From positions 1 through 5,911 of the forward strand of contig CAUJEQ010000105.1 of the NCBI GenBank assembly GCA_963169135.1: a DNA stretch of 5,911 bases. Direction: 5' to 3'. The position numbers and the translations under genes are program-made. The DNA is from Chloroflexota bacterium (GTDB lineage Bacteria > Chloroflexota > Dehalococcoidia > Tepidiformales > Tepidiformaceae). Of this stretch, positions 1-5,180 are shown piece by piece (position 1 is the stretch's first letter; every line of letters begins with the position of its first letter). Under the pieces are notes generated by a model. It saw only the letters and a list, made by a program, of their open reading frames with translations. It was not told the origin of the DNA and ran no database searches.

Positions 1-53
1 GCCTGAACGCTAACGTTGCCTGTTCCCTCTGGCGAAACACCGTGGCTGCGCGC

Positions 54-73
54 TCAGTGACGGCAGTCACTGA
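54..73. promoter_or_regulatory. Crp/Fnr-type operator 1 (perfect palindrome)
   Basis: TCAGTGA (54-60), spacer CGGCAG, TCACTGA (67-73): a perfect 7-bp inverted repeat with 6-nt spacing. It contains the GTGA-N6-TCAC core typical of CRP-type sites. Its centre (63.5) lies about 73 nt before the start of the membrane protein gene at 137. A -10-like TCTGAT (94-99) is centred 33 nt downstream of the operator centre, which is roughly the geometry of a class II activated promoter with the site near -41.5. Two related sites occur at 1751-1770 and 4107-4126. The palindrome is seen directly; activation and regulator identity are inferred. Confidence 0.75.
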
Positions 74-136
74 ACCACACCCGGTTGCAAGCGTCTGATG
101 TCCTCAGCACCTCGAACTCGAGGAAGGAGAACCATC

Positions 137-637
137 ATGAACGCAGTCGCATCACAACAGACCAGGCACATCCCGATTACCAGCGGCCTTGCCCGCGGCG
201 CTTTCGGGGGACTGATCGGGGGCATGGCAATGGCCATGTTCTCGATGTTGGTCGCCATTTCAGAAGACGGGTTCTGGGCGCCCGTCCGCGGTATCACGAG
301 CGTCGTCTTTGGAGACGAGCACTATGGCGGAGGCTTCGAGTTCTGGCCCGTCGTGGTCGGGGCCATGGGTCACATGATGAACTCGGTTGTCCTCGGGGCC
401 GTCTTCGCGCTGGTCGCCGCGGCCCTGCTCGCACGGGCGAGCACTGCGCTGGTGATTGGCGCAGGGATGGCTTTCGGCCTGATGGTCTGGCTCGTCATGG
501 TGCCAGGCGTCGCCGCGCAGGCGCAGTCGAGCGAACTGTTCGTTGACTCCGTGCCTGCCTGGGCATGGATCGCCGGACACCTCATGTTCGGGGCGATCAC
601 CGCCGCCGTCTTTGCCCTGGGGCGCCGCTCGGACTGA
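137..637 (+). CDS. Four-helix integral membrane protein, unknown function
   Basis: A 166-residue membrane protein of a family I do not recognise. The ATG at 137 was chosen because a strong ribosome site (AGGAAGGAGA, 121-130) sits just upstream; an in-frame start at 98 would place 13 basic residues ahead of it and bury that site. Four hydrophobic segments are visible at about 17-40, 70-96, 102-124 and 140-162, with a glycine-rich first helix (GAFGGLIGG). Helices 2 and 4 share a motif: GHMMNSVVLGAVFAL (78-92) and GHLMFGAITAAVFAL (147-161), 8 of 15 identical. This suggests a duplicated two-helix unit and places a histidine (79 and 148) at equivalent points of each half. The loop between helices 1 and 2 is rich in aromatic and glycine residues (GFWAPV, YGGGFEFW). 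It forms a single-gene unit with its own operator at 54-73 and a terminator at 659-683. A role linked to nitrogen-oxide or redox metabolism is suggested only by the shared operator. Confidence 0.85.
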   Translation: MNAVASQQTRHIPITSGLARGAFGGLIGGMAMAMFSMLVAISEDGFWAPVRGITSVVFGDEHYGGGFEFWPVVVGAMGHMMNSVVLGAVFALVAAALLARASTALVIGAGMAFGLMVWLVMVPGVAAQAQSSELFVDSVPAWAWIAGHLMFGAITAAVFALGRRSD

Positions 638-658
638 GTGGCTGAGCCAGCAAGAAAG

Positions 659-683
659 GAGGGGTGCCCGCAAGGCACCCCTC
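659..683. terminator. Bidirectional intrinsic terminator
   Basis: A perfect 10-bp stem, GAGGGGTGCC (659-668) with GGCACCCCTC (674-683), around a 5-nt loop CGCAA. It lies between the ends of two convergent genes (stops at 637 and 703). On the minus strand the hairpin is followed by CCTTTCTTG, a moderately T-rich tail; on the plus strand by a weaker one (CATTTCT). It probably ends both transcripts. Confidence 0.8.
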
Positions 684-702
684 TCCATTTCTCGCGGGGC
701 GA

Positions 703-1437
703 TTAACTACCTGATTCGGCGACATCCTCGAGGGCGGCACGGTCCAGCACCCGGATGCATCGCCGGTCGATCTCCAGCCAGCCCTCGGTCTTGAATTCCA
801 CAAGGGCGCGCGAAACGGTCTCGCGCGATGTGCCGATCATCTCGGCGAGGTCCTGGTGGCTGTGGCCCGCCACCTCCCCGCTCTGCTCCAGGTCCAGCAG
901 GAGGCGCGCCAGGCGCGTAGGCACCGGGGCGAAGGCCATCTGCTCCAGGCGGTTCTCTGCTTCGCGGAGTCTGCCCGAAAGGAGTTCGACCATCCGGATG
1001 GCCACCCGCGGGTGTTCGAGGATGATCTGCTCGATGTCTACCCGGCTCATGATGCAAATCGTGCAGTCCTCGGTCGCCTCGGCGAAGGAGCCGATCATCG
1101 ACTGGCCAAGGACCGACATGTCGCCGAATGCTGTCCCGGGACCGAGGGTCGCAAGGACGAGCTTCCGCCCGTCGGGGGCGATGCGGTACAGCCTGATATG
1201 CCCGGACTTCAAGATGAACAGCGCCTCACCGGTTTCGCCGGGCTCGTAGATGACCTGACCGGTGCGGCAGGTGGCCATCGGGAGCCGCTGGGCGATGTCT
1301 CCCATCTCCTCCGGACCGAGTCCGCGGAAAAGGTCGTTTTCGAGCAGCAGCGTGGCGCGCAACCGCTCGGCCTCTACTCCGATGTTCCTCTGCAGGTGTG
1401 TCGCGGGGCGCGACCCGAGTCGAGTAAGGAATCTCAT
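703..1437 (-). CDS. Crp/Fnr-family transcriptional regulator
   Basis: A 244-residue DNA-binding regulator with the family's two domains. The cyclic-nucleotide-binding-like beta barrel is at about 33-145 (GQVIYEPGETGEALFILKSG, then GPGTAFGDMSVLG). A long dimerisation helix follows (about 145-168), then a C-terminal winged helix-turn-helix (about 172-235) with HQDLAEMIGTSRETVSRAL at 194-212. The recognition helix has R205, E206 and R210, matching the residues CRP uses on GTGA half-sites; E206, S209 and R210 also match the FNR pattern. The Arg-Ser pair that holds the cAMP phosphate in E. coli CRP is absent (GSFAEA at 116-121). The N-terminal cysteine cluster of FNR is also absent (cysteines at 57, 125, 128 and 227 only). 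cAMP and a [4Fe-4S] cluster are therefore both unlikely as signals; a DNR-like nitrogen-oxide or redox signal is possible but not shown. The start overlaps the preceding gene's stop (ATGA, 1434-1437), implying translational coupling. A GAGG lies 10 nt upstream. Confidence 0.95.
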   Translation of the reverse strand: MRFLTRLGSRPATHLQRNIGVEAERLRATLLLENDLFRGLGPEEMGDIAQRLPMATCRTGQVIYEPGETGEALFILKSGHIRLYRIAPDGRKLVLATLGPGTAFGDMSVLGQSMIGSFAEATEDCTICIMSRVDIEQIILEHPRVAIRMVELLSGRLREAENRLEQMAFAPVPTRLARLLLDLEQSGEVAGHSHQDLAEMIGTSRETVSRALVEFKTEGWLEIDRRCIRVLDRAALEDVAESGS

Positions 1438-1724
1438 TGGCTACCATCCTCGGTTGGCCGTGACGACGCCATCGACATGATACGGGCAGTCAGCGCGGAG
1501 CAGTCGGGCGTGCCAAGCGCGATGACGGACCCGAAGAAGACGATGGACGGGCCGCCAACGACCGCGGCCGGGGGAGCTGCGCCAGCACTATCGAGGCGGT
1601 GCACCTGGATGTCGACCAGTTCATGGAGTGTCTCGCACGCGGAGATCACGCGGAGCGTGCGTTCGCAGGCGGAACAATTGCTCGTTACCCACACATCGAG
1701 GGCTGGGAGATCGGTCACGCTCAT
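1434..1724 (-). CDS. Glutaredoxin-like small thioredoxin-fold protein
   Basis: A 96-residue predicted cytoplasmic protein. It opens with a beta strand (LDVWVTSN) leading into C17-S-A-C20, the CxxC active site of thioredoxin-fold oxidoreductases. Residues 57-64 (GGPSIVFF) supply the expected cis-proline (P59) and following strand, then GSVIALG and a further cysteine at 75. A middle stretch rich in Ala and Pro (SAGAAPPAAVVGG, 46-58) is unusual for glutaredoxins. It is the first gene of the operon with the Crp/Fnr regulator and overlaps it by 4 bases. Its product could be a thiol partner of that regulator, which has cysteines of its own, but this is inference. Only a weak AGG lies near its start, and the second operator (centre 1760.5) is about 36 nt upstream, so the message may have a very short leader. 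Assignment to the thioredoxin fold is good; the substrate is unknown. Confidence 0.8.
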   Translation of the reverse strand: MSVTDLPALDVWVTSNCSACERTLRVISACETLHELVDIQVHRLDSAGAAPPAAVVGGPSIVFFGSVIALGTPDCSALTARIMSMASSRPTEDGSQ

Positions 1725-1750
1725 TGAGTACCTGCACGGAGGTGGGGAGC

Positions 1751-1770
1751 ACAGTGATGGTGATCACCGA
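1751..1770. promoter_or_regulatory. Crp/Fnr-type operator 2 in divergent control region
   Basis: ACAGTGA (1751-1757), spacer TGGTGA, TCACCGA (1764-1770). This matches operator 1 at 12 of 14 arm positions and keeps the GTGA-N6-TCAC core exactly. It lies between the glutaredoxin-like/regulator operon (leftward, start 1724) and nrtS (rightward, start 1834). A -10-like TAAACA (1791-1796) is centred 33 nt to the right, giving a predicted start near 1801 and a roughly 33-nt leader carrying the nrtS ribosome site. Leftward, at the same distance, there is only a weak TACTCA. It is a candidate for joint control of both directions, including autoregulation of the regulator. Confidence 0.6.
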
Positions 1771-1833
1771 CGACGCGCCGCCCGCCGGTGTAAACATCGC
1801 TGCAGGGGCCGGCTGCCTGGAGGGCGTGCTTCG

Positions 1834-2151
1834 ATGACGACTACTTCCGCTTCCTACACCGATGTTTTCGCGTGCAGTGCCGGACACTCGGCCCCGGCCC
1901 GCTTCCGCTTTGCCCGGCGAGACCGCGTGGAGGGGAAGTGCCTGCGTCATGCCCTCGCTCACCGGCCCCTCGTCCGCACTGCCGCGGTGACCTCCCTCGT
2001 CGTCGGAACAATCTTGACCGCCATCAACCAGGGCAACTTGCTGATCGACGGAATGTTCCCGGAGGTCCTGTTGTGGAAGGTTCCGCTCACGTACGCGGTC
2101 CCGTATTGCGTCGCGACGTGGTCGGCGCTGCGGATATCACGGCTGGGCTAG
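1834..2151 (+). CDS. nrtS: Nitrate/nitrite transporter NrtS-family protein
   Basis: A 105-residue protein whose second half matches the small two-helix NrtS family, implicated in nitrate and nitrite transport across the inner membrane. Residues 41-60 (LAHRPLVRTAAVTSLVVGTI) lead into helix 1, which ends in the family-like ILTAINQGNLL (60-70). After a short loop with FPEVLLWKVPL, helix 2 (about 83-100) carries LTYAVPYCVATWSAL. The first 35 or so residues (polar, basic, two cysteines) are not part of the recognised core. The ATG at 1834 has GGAGGG at 1819-1824, 9 nt away, and lies downstream of the promoter predicted from operator 2. The same reading frame stays open far upstream, but only as an antisense shadow of the regulator gene. 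It is the first gene of an apparent operon with the DUF3179 lipoprotein (65-nt gap) and a thioredoxin-fold gene. Family members are thought to act as oligomers because each chain is so small. Confidence 0.75.
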   Translation: MTTTSASYTDVFACSAGHSAPARFRFARRDRVEGKCLRHALAHRPLVRTAAVTSLVVGTILTAINQGNLLIDGMFPEVLLWKVPLTYAVPYCVATWSALRISRLG

Positions 2152-2216
2152 GCGGCCCGTGGCCGCCCGGCACGAACCTCCGGGCGGATGTGAGGTCAGA
2201 GGGGAAGGAGGATCGG

Positions 2217-3626
2217 GTGAACCGCTATTTGCCACGAACCACCGGTGCGCTCGCGGGGACGCTGGCGTTTGCGCTCTTTGCAGCGGCGTGTTCGGGGGAC
2301 GATGCCGGGCCGAACGCCGAGGACGCTGCAGGCACAGCGCCAGCAAGCCCGGCAGCTACGTCGAGCGACTTCCCCGACTGGCCCAACACGGACTTCAGCA
2401 AGGTCACGATCAACCTCGACGAGGTCATGCGCGGGTGCCCGTCCCGCGATTGCATCCCGGCTCTCGATGCCGAAGGCGCCGTCGAAATCGAGTCGCCGCG
2501 CGGCGGGCACGCCCGGTTCGCGCCTGCCTCCACCCTGGACCTTGCCGCGCGGCTGCCGGTGGCGGTGGTCACACTCGAGGGCGTCACGAAGGCCTACCCG
2601 CTGCACGTGCTCACCTGGCACGAGATCGTCAACGACCGTTTCGGCAAGGTGCCGGTCGCGGTCACCTTCTGCCCGCTCTGCAACACCGCCATCTCGTTCG
2701 ATCGGCGCCTGGACGGACGGACGCTGGACTTCGGCGTCTCCGGCAACCTGCGCAACTCCGACCTCATCATGTGGGACCGCCAGACCGAGAGCTGGTGGCA
2801 GCAGGCGACCGGCGAGGGGATCGCGGGCGAACTGGCGGGAAAGACACTCACCGCCATCCCGACATCGATCGTGGCTTTCGGGGAGTTCGCGGCGGCCTTC
2901 CCGGATGCGCTCGTGCTCACGGAGGACACTGGCTTCGGCCGGACCTACGGGATCAACCCGTACGAAGGCTACGACGGGAGCACCAGCCCGTTCCTGTTTT
3001 CAGGGACCATCGATTCGCGGCTCGGCGCCCTGGAGCGGGTGCTCACCCTCGACCGTTCCGGCGAAGGGGTCGCCATTCCCCTGGCGGCGCTCGCCAGGGC
3101 GGCCGTCGTGAACCTCACCGTCGGCGGCGAGCCGGTCGTGGCGTTCTGGGCGCCGGGGACTGCCTCTGCGCTCGATGCGTCCGACATCGCCAGCGCCAGG
3201 GATGTGGGGTCGGCGGTGGCCTACCGGGCTACCGTGGGTGGGCGCGAACTCACGTTCCGGCGGGGCGCCTCGGATGTGACGTTCAGCGACGACCAAACGG
3301 GCTCCACCTGGAGCATCTTCGGGACGGCGACGGCGGGCCCACTCTCCGGTAGCCAGCTGGAGCAAGTCTTTCACACCACCGAGTTCTGGTTCTCCTGGGC
3401 TGCATTCCACCCGGACACCGTGATCTGGGATGGTGCGCGCAGTGGCCAGGCGCTTCCTGCCCCTGTGGCGACCGCGGCCGTCGATGTCCGTGCTGCGGAA
3501 GCTCCGCAGCGACTGGTCACGCCATCGGGGCGCGGCGAACCGGAGCTTTGCTGGATCGGGGGCCAGATGTACCCATGCTGGGAAGGGTGGACGGCCGCTG
3601 ATGAGGCCGCCGGGAGAGGTTCATGA
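2217..3626 (+). CDS. DUF3179 lipoprotein
   Basis: A 469-residue secreted lipoprotein. The GTG at 2217 was chosen because AAGGAGG (2205-2211) is 5 nt upstream and the resulting N terminus is a classic lipoprotein signal: basic start, hydrophobic ALAGTLAFALFAAAC and lipobox cysteine C25. A low-complexity Ala/Ser/Pro linker follows (27-50). The DUF3179 domain spans about 68-405 and shows the family's landmarks: IPALDAEG, KAYPLHVLTWHEIVND (125-140), VAVTFCPLCNTAISFD (147-162), FGVSGNLRNSDLIMWDRQTE (172-191), a Trp-rich stretch (WW, 193-194), and HTTEFWFSWAAFHPDT near the end. The biochemical function of the family is not known to me. The conserved CPLC pair (C152, C155) and histidines 130 and 135 suggest a metal or disulfide site. 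Two more cysteine pairs are present here: C74/C79 (CPSRDC) and C445/C454 in a C-terminal tail. The stop overlaps the next gene (ATGA, 3623-3626). It shares the nrtS transcript, which hints at a role in nitrogen-oxide or redox metabolism. Confidence 0.9.
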   Translation: MNRYLPRTTGALAGTLAFALFAAACSGDDAGPNAEDAAGTAPASPAATSSDFPDWPNTDFSKVTINLDEVMRGCPSRDCIPALDAEGAVEIESPRGGHARFAPASTLDLAARLPVAVVTLEGVTKAYPLHVLTWHEIVNDRFGKVPVAVTFCPLCNTAISFDRRLDGRTLDFGVSGNLRNSDLIMWDRQTESWWQQATGEGIAGELAGKTLTAIPTSIVAFGEFAAAFPDALVLTEDTGFGRTYGINPYEGYDGSTSPFLFSGTIDSRLGALERVLTLDRSGEGVAIPLAALARAAVVNLTVGGEPVVAFWAPGTASALDASDIASARDVGSAVAYRATVGGRELTFRRGASDVTFSDDQTGSTWSIFGTATAGPLSGSQLEQVFHTTEFWFSWAAFHPDTVIWDGARSGQALPAPVATAAVDVRAAEAPQRLVTPSGRGEPELCWIGGQMYPCWEGWTAADEAAGRGS

Positions 3627-3970
3627 ACATCGAGTTGCTGTACTTCGAGGATTGCCCCAACCACGAACTCGCCGAACGCCTTGTACGCGATGTCCTCGAC
3701 GAACTCACCCTCGACGTGTCCATCCGGCGCATTGCGGTACCGGACGAGACGGCCGGCATCGCCGTTCGTTTCCCGGGCTCCCCAACAATCCGGGTCGATG
3801 GCGTCGACGTGGAGCCCGGCTTCGTGGACTGCGACGATTGCACGCCTCGCTGCCGCATTTATTCGGTGGATGGCCGATTGACCGGACTGCCGGCTCGGGA
3901 GTGGCTGGTGGCAGCCCTCCAGCAGCCGTCGGTCGCGGCGCCCTGCCAGGGCGAACTCCACAGCACCTGA
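3623..3970 (+). CDS. Thioredoxin-fold protein, single-cysteine CP motif
   Basis: A 115-residue predicted cytoplasmic protein of the short thioredoxin-like group that begins with a strand plus CP motif (IELLYFEDCPNHELA, C11-P12). In related proteins the second CxxC cysteine is often absent, and some members use selenocysteine. The fold is supported by a helix (about 14-29), a strand (DVSIRRIAV) and GSPTIRVDGVDVEPG (52-66) with the cis-proline at 54. A cysteine-rich insertion follows (DCDDCTPRC, C70, C73, C77), where metal binding is plausible, then GLPAREWLVAAL. It starts inside the last codons of the DUF3179 gene (ATGA overlap, GGGAGAGG about 4 nt upstream), so the two are probably translated together. 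It has no signal peptide, so it acts on the opposite side of the membrane from the mature lipoprotein. The substrate is unknown. Confidence 0.85.
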   Translation: MNIELLYFEDCPNHELAERLVRDVLDELTLDVSIRRIAVPDETAGIAVRFPGSPTIRVDGVDVEPGFVDCDDCTPRCRIYSVDGRLTGLPAREWLVAALQQPSVAAPCQGELHST

Positions 3971-4049
3971 GCCGGGCTTTCCACAGACAACACTGACCGC
4001 CGGTTTACTCGCCCGAAGCCTCGGCCACAGGCCGCCTGCGGAACGAAAG

Positions 4050-4070
4050 GCCGGTACAACCCGGACCGGC
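4050..4070. terminator. Possible hairpin after nrtS-DUF3179 operon
   Basis: GCCGGT (4050-4055) pairs with ACCGGC (4065-4070) around a 9-nt loop. It lies in the 183-base gap between the thioredoxin-fold gene and the DUF547 gene. There is no T-rich tail and it sits 80 nt past the stop, so a terminator role is uncertain. Nothing else was seen in this gap apart from operator 3. Confidence 0.3.
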
Positions 4071-4106
4071 GTGCGCCCCGCAGCCTCGTGGGCCTGGTCT
4101 TGCGTT

Positions 4107-4126
4107 TCAGTGACCCGGATCACTGA
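4107..4126. promoter_or_regulatory. Crp/Fnr-type operator 3 (perfect palindrome)
   Basis: TCAGTGA (4107-4113), spacer CCCGGA, TCACTGA (4120-4126). The arms are identical to operator 1. The symmetry extends outward to GCGT (4102-4105) and ACGC (4128-4131) with one mismatch. The centre (4116.5) is only 37.5 nt before the DUF547 ATG. A -10-like CACACT (4146-4151) is centred 32 nt downstream, so transcription would start at or just past that ATG. Either the mRNA is leaderless or the site acts differently here, for example as a repressor site. Confidence 0.75.
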
Positions 4127-4153
4127 GACGCCCGGAGGGCGCGGGCACACTCG

Positions 4154-4891
4154 ATGGAAGTGACAGCAACAACCATCGCCATCGTTCGAACCGCCGGCCA
4201 CGCCGCGCGCGATCGTGACGCCATCTCGCTTTCGATCGCGGCCATCACGGCCGCCCGCCTCGGGGATGGTGCGGAGGAGTTCACGGCTCTCGCAACAATG
4301 CCCCTGCGAGAGCTGTGGGATGCACTTCCAACCGATCGCGAGAAGCTCGCCTTCTGGATTAACGTCTACAACGCTGGCATCCAGCGTGAACTCCGCCGCG
4401 TGCCGGATAACTATCGACACCGCCTCCGGTTCTTCTCCAAGCATGGTGTTGAAGTTGCTGGCCGGCAGCTGAGCTTCAACGCGATCGAACACGGCATGTT
4501 GCGGCGCTCGATGTTCGCGTATTCCCTGGGTTACGCGTCGAACCCGTTGCCTCGCCAGTTCGAGCGTGGACTGCGGCTCGGGCGCCGCGACCCGCGAGTG
4601 CACTTCGCACTGAACTGTGGCGCCGCGAGCTGTCCGCCCATCGCTGCGTACGACCCGCAGGTGATCGACTCCCAGCTCGACGTGGCAACGCGGAGCTATC
4701 TGGAAAGCGAGACAGGCTACGACGCGGCGAAGGGCGTCGTGACCGTGCCCCGCGTGTTCCTCTGGTTTCGCGGCGACTTTGGCGGCCGCGCGGGTACGAA
4801 AAACCTGCTTAGGCGCTTTGGCATCGTCCCGCCGGATGCCAATCCCCGTCTCCGATACGGCGACTTTGACTGGTCGCTCACGCTCGGCTAA
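4154..4891 (+). CDS. DUF547 family protein
   Basis: A 245-residue protein with the DUF547 domain over most of its length. Landmarks are KLAFWINVYNAGI (64-76), LSFNAIEHGMLRR (106-118), DPRVHFALNCGAASCPPI (146-163) and YGDFDWSL near the end. The conserved His150, Cys155 and Cys160 and the FWINVYN segment resemble a papain-like or transglutaminase-type site, but no activity has been demonstrated that I know of. No signal peptide is evident, unlike many DUF547 proteins, so a cytoplasmic location is likely. The start is uncertain. ATG at 4154 has GGAGGG at 4134-4139, a rather long 14-nt gap, while an in-frame GTG at 4160 would fit a leaderless transcript predicted from operator 3. The gene stands alone between operator 3 and a gap. 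The operator ties it to the same regulator as nrtS and the membrane protein. Confidence 0.88.
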   Translation: MEVTATTIAIVRTAGHAARDRDAISLSIAAITAARLGDGAEEFTALATMPLRELWDALPTDREKLAFWINVYNAGIQRELRRVPDNYRHRLRFFSKHGVEVAGRQLSFNAIEHGMLRRSMFAYSLGYASNPLPRQFERGLRLGRRDPRVHFALNCGAASCPPIAAYDPQVIDSQLDVATRSYLESETGYDAAKGVVTVPRVFLWFRGDFGGRAGTKNLLRRFGIVPPDANPRLRYGDFDWSLTLG

Positions 4892-5180
4892 ACCGCCAGT
4901 CCACCGCACCGCGAATCCAAGCGGGCTGTCACTGGTCTGCCTTGTGGCCGGGCTCTCAACGCTGCTGCTCGCAGCGCACGGCCCGTTATGAGTCGGGGCG
5001 GTCTGCCTCTTGCTCCGCGAGGATCGTCCTCATCGTCCACGATGCGCCGCCTACTGCACTCGCCCTCCTGCAGGGCCTGCCATCGACGTACGCAGCACGG
5101 GCTTCCCGGCGATCGCGGCGGCAGGCCGGGATTAAGGCGGGGCGTTGACGCCGCGCGCTCAACGTGCCTTGCTTGCAACC
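4892..5180. other. Gap without a convincing gene
   Basis: Between the DUF547 stop and the DUF2520 start no open frame shows a recognisable protein. Short plus-strand frames here give arginine- and serine-rich translations typical of GC-rich shadow reading. A weak hairpin CGCTGC-TGCTC-GCAGCG (4960-4976) might help end the DUF547 transcript, but it lacks a T-run. The right edge holds an inverted repeat (5143-5164), listed separately. No copy of the TCAGTGA palindrome was found. A decayed gene cannot be excluded. Confidence 0.5.
5143..5164. repeat. Inverted repeat upstream of DUF2520 gene
   Basis: CGTTGA (5143-5148) and TCAACG (5159-5164) form 6-bp arms around 10 nt, ending 16 nt before the ATG at 5181. 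TTGACG (5145-5150) inside it also resembles a -35 box, though no good -10 follows. It could be an operator or promoter element; chance cannot be excluded for arms this short. Confidence 0.3.

Noticed and set aside
856..1833. Upstream extension of the nrtS frame, 431 codons in all
   Set aside because: The added part is antisense to the regulator and glutaredoxin-like genes and resembles no protein; the ATG at 1834 has a good ribosome site.
2159..3352. A 397-codon plus-strand frame overlapping the DUF3179 gene
   Set aside because: Arginine-rich shadow translation in another frame of a clear lipoprotein gene.
3371..4909. A 512-codon minus-strand open frame
   Set aside because: It lies antisense to the thioredoxin-fold and DUF547 genes, both of which have recognisable domains. 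Its translation has no recognisable fold and is typical of GC-rich shadow frames.
4918..4991. A hydrophobic stretch (SLVCLVAGLSTLLLAA) that could be a lone membrane helix
   Set aside because: It lies at the end of a frame that begins inside the DUF547 gene, with no start codon of its own near the helix; treated as chance.
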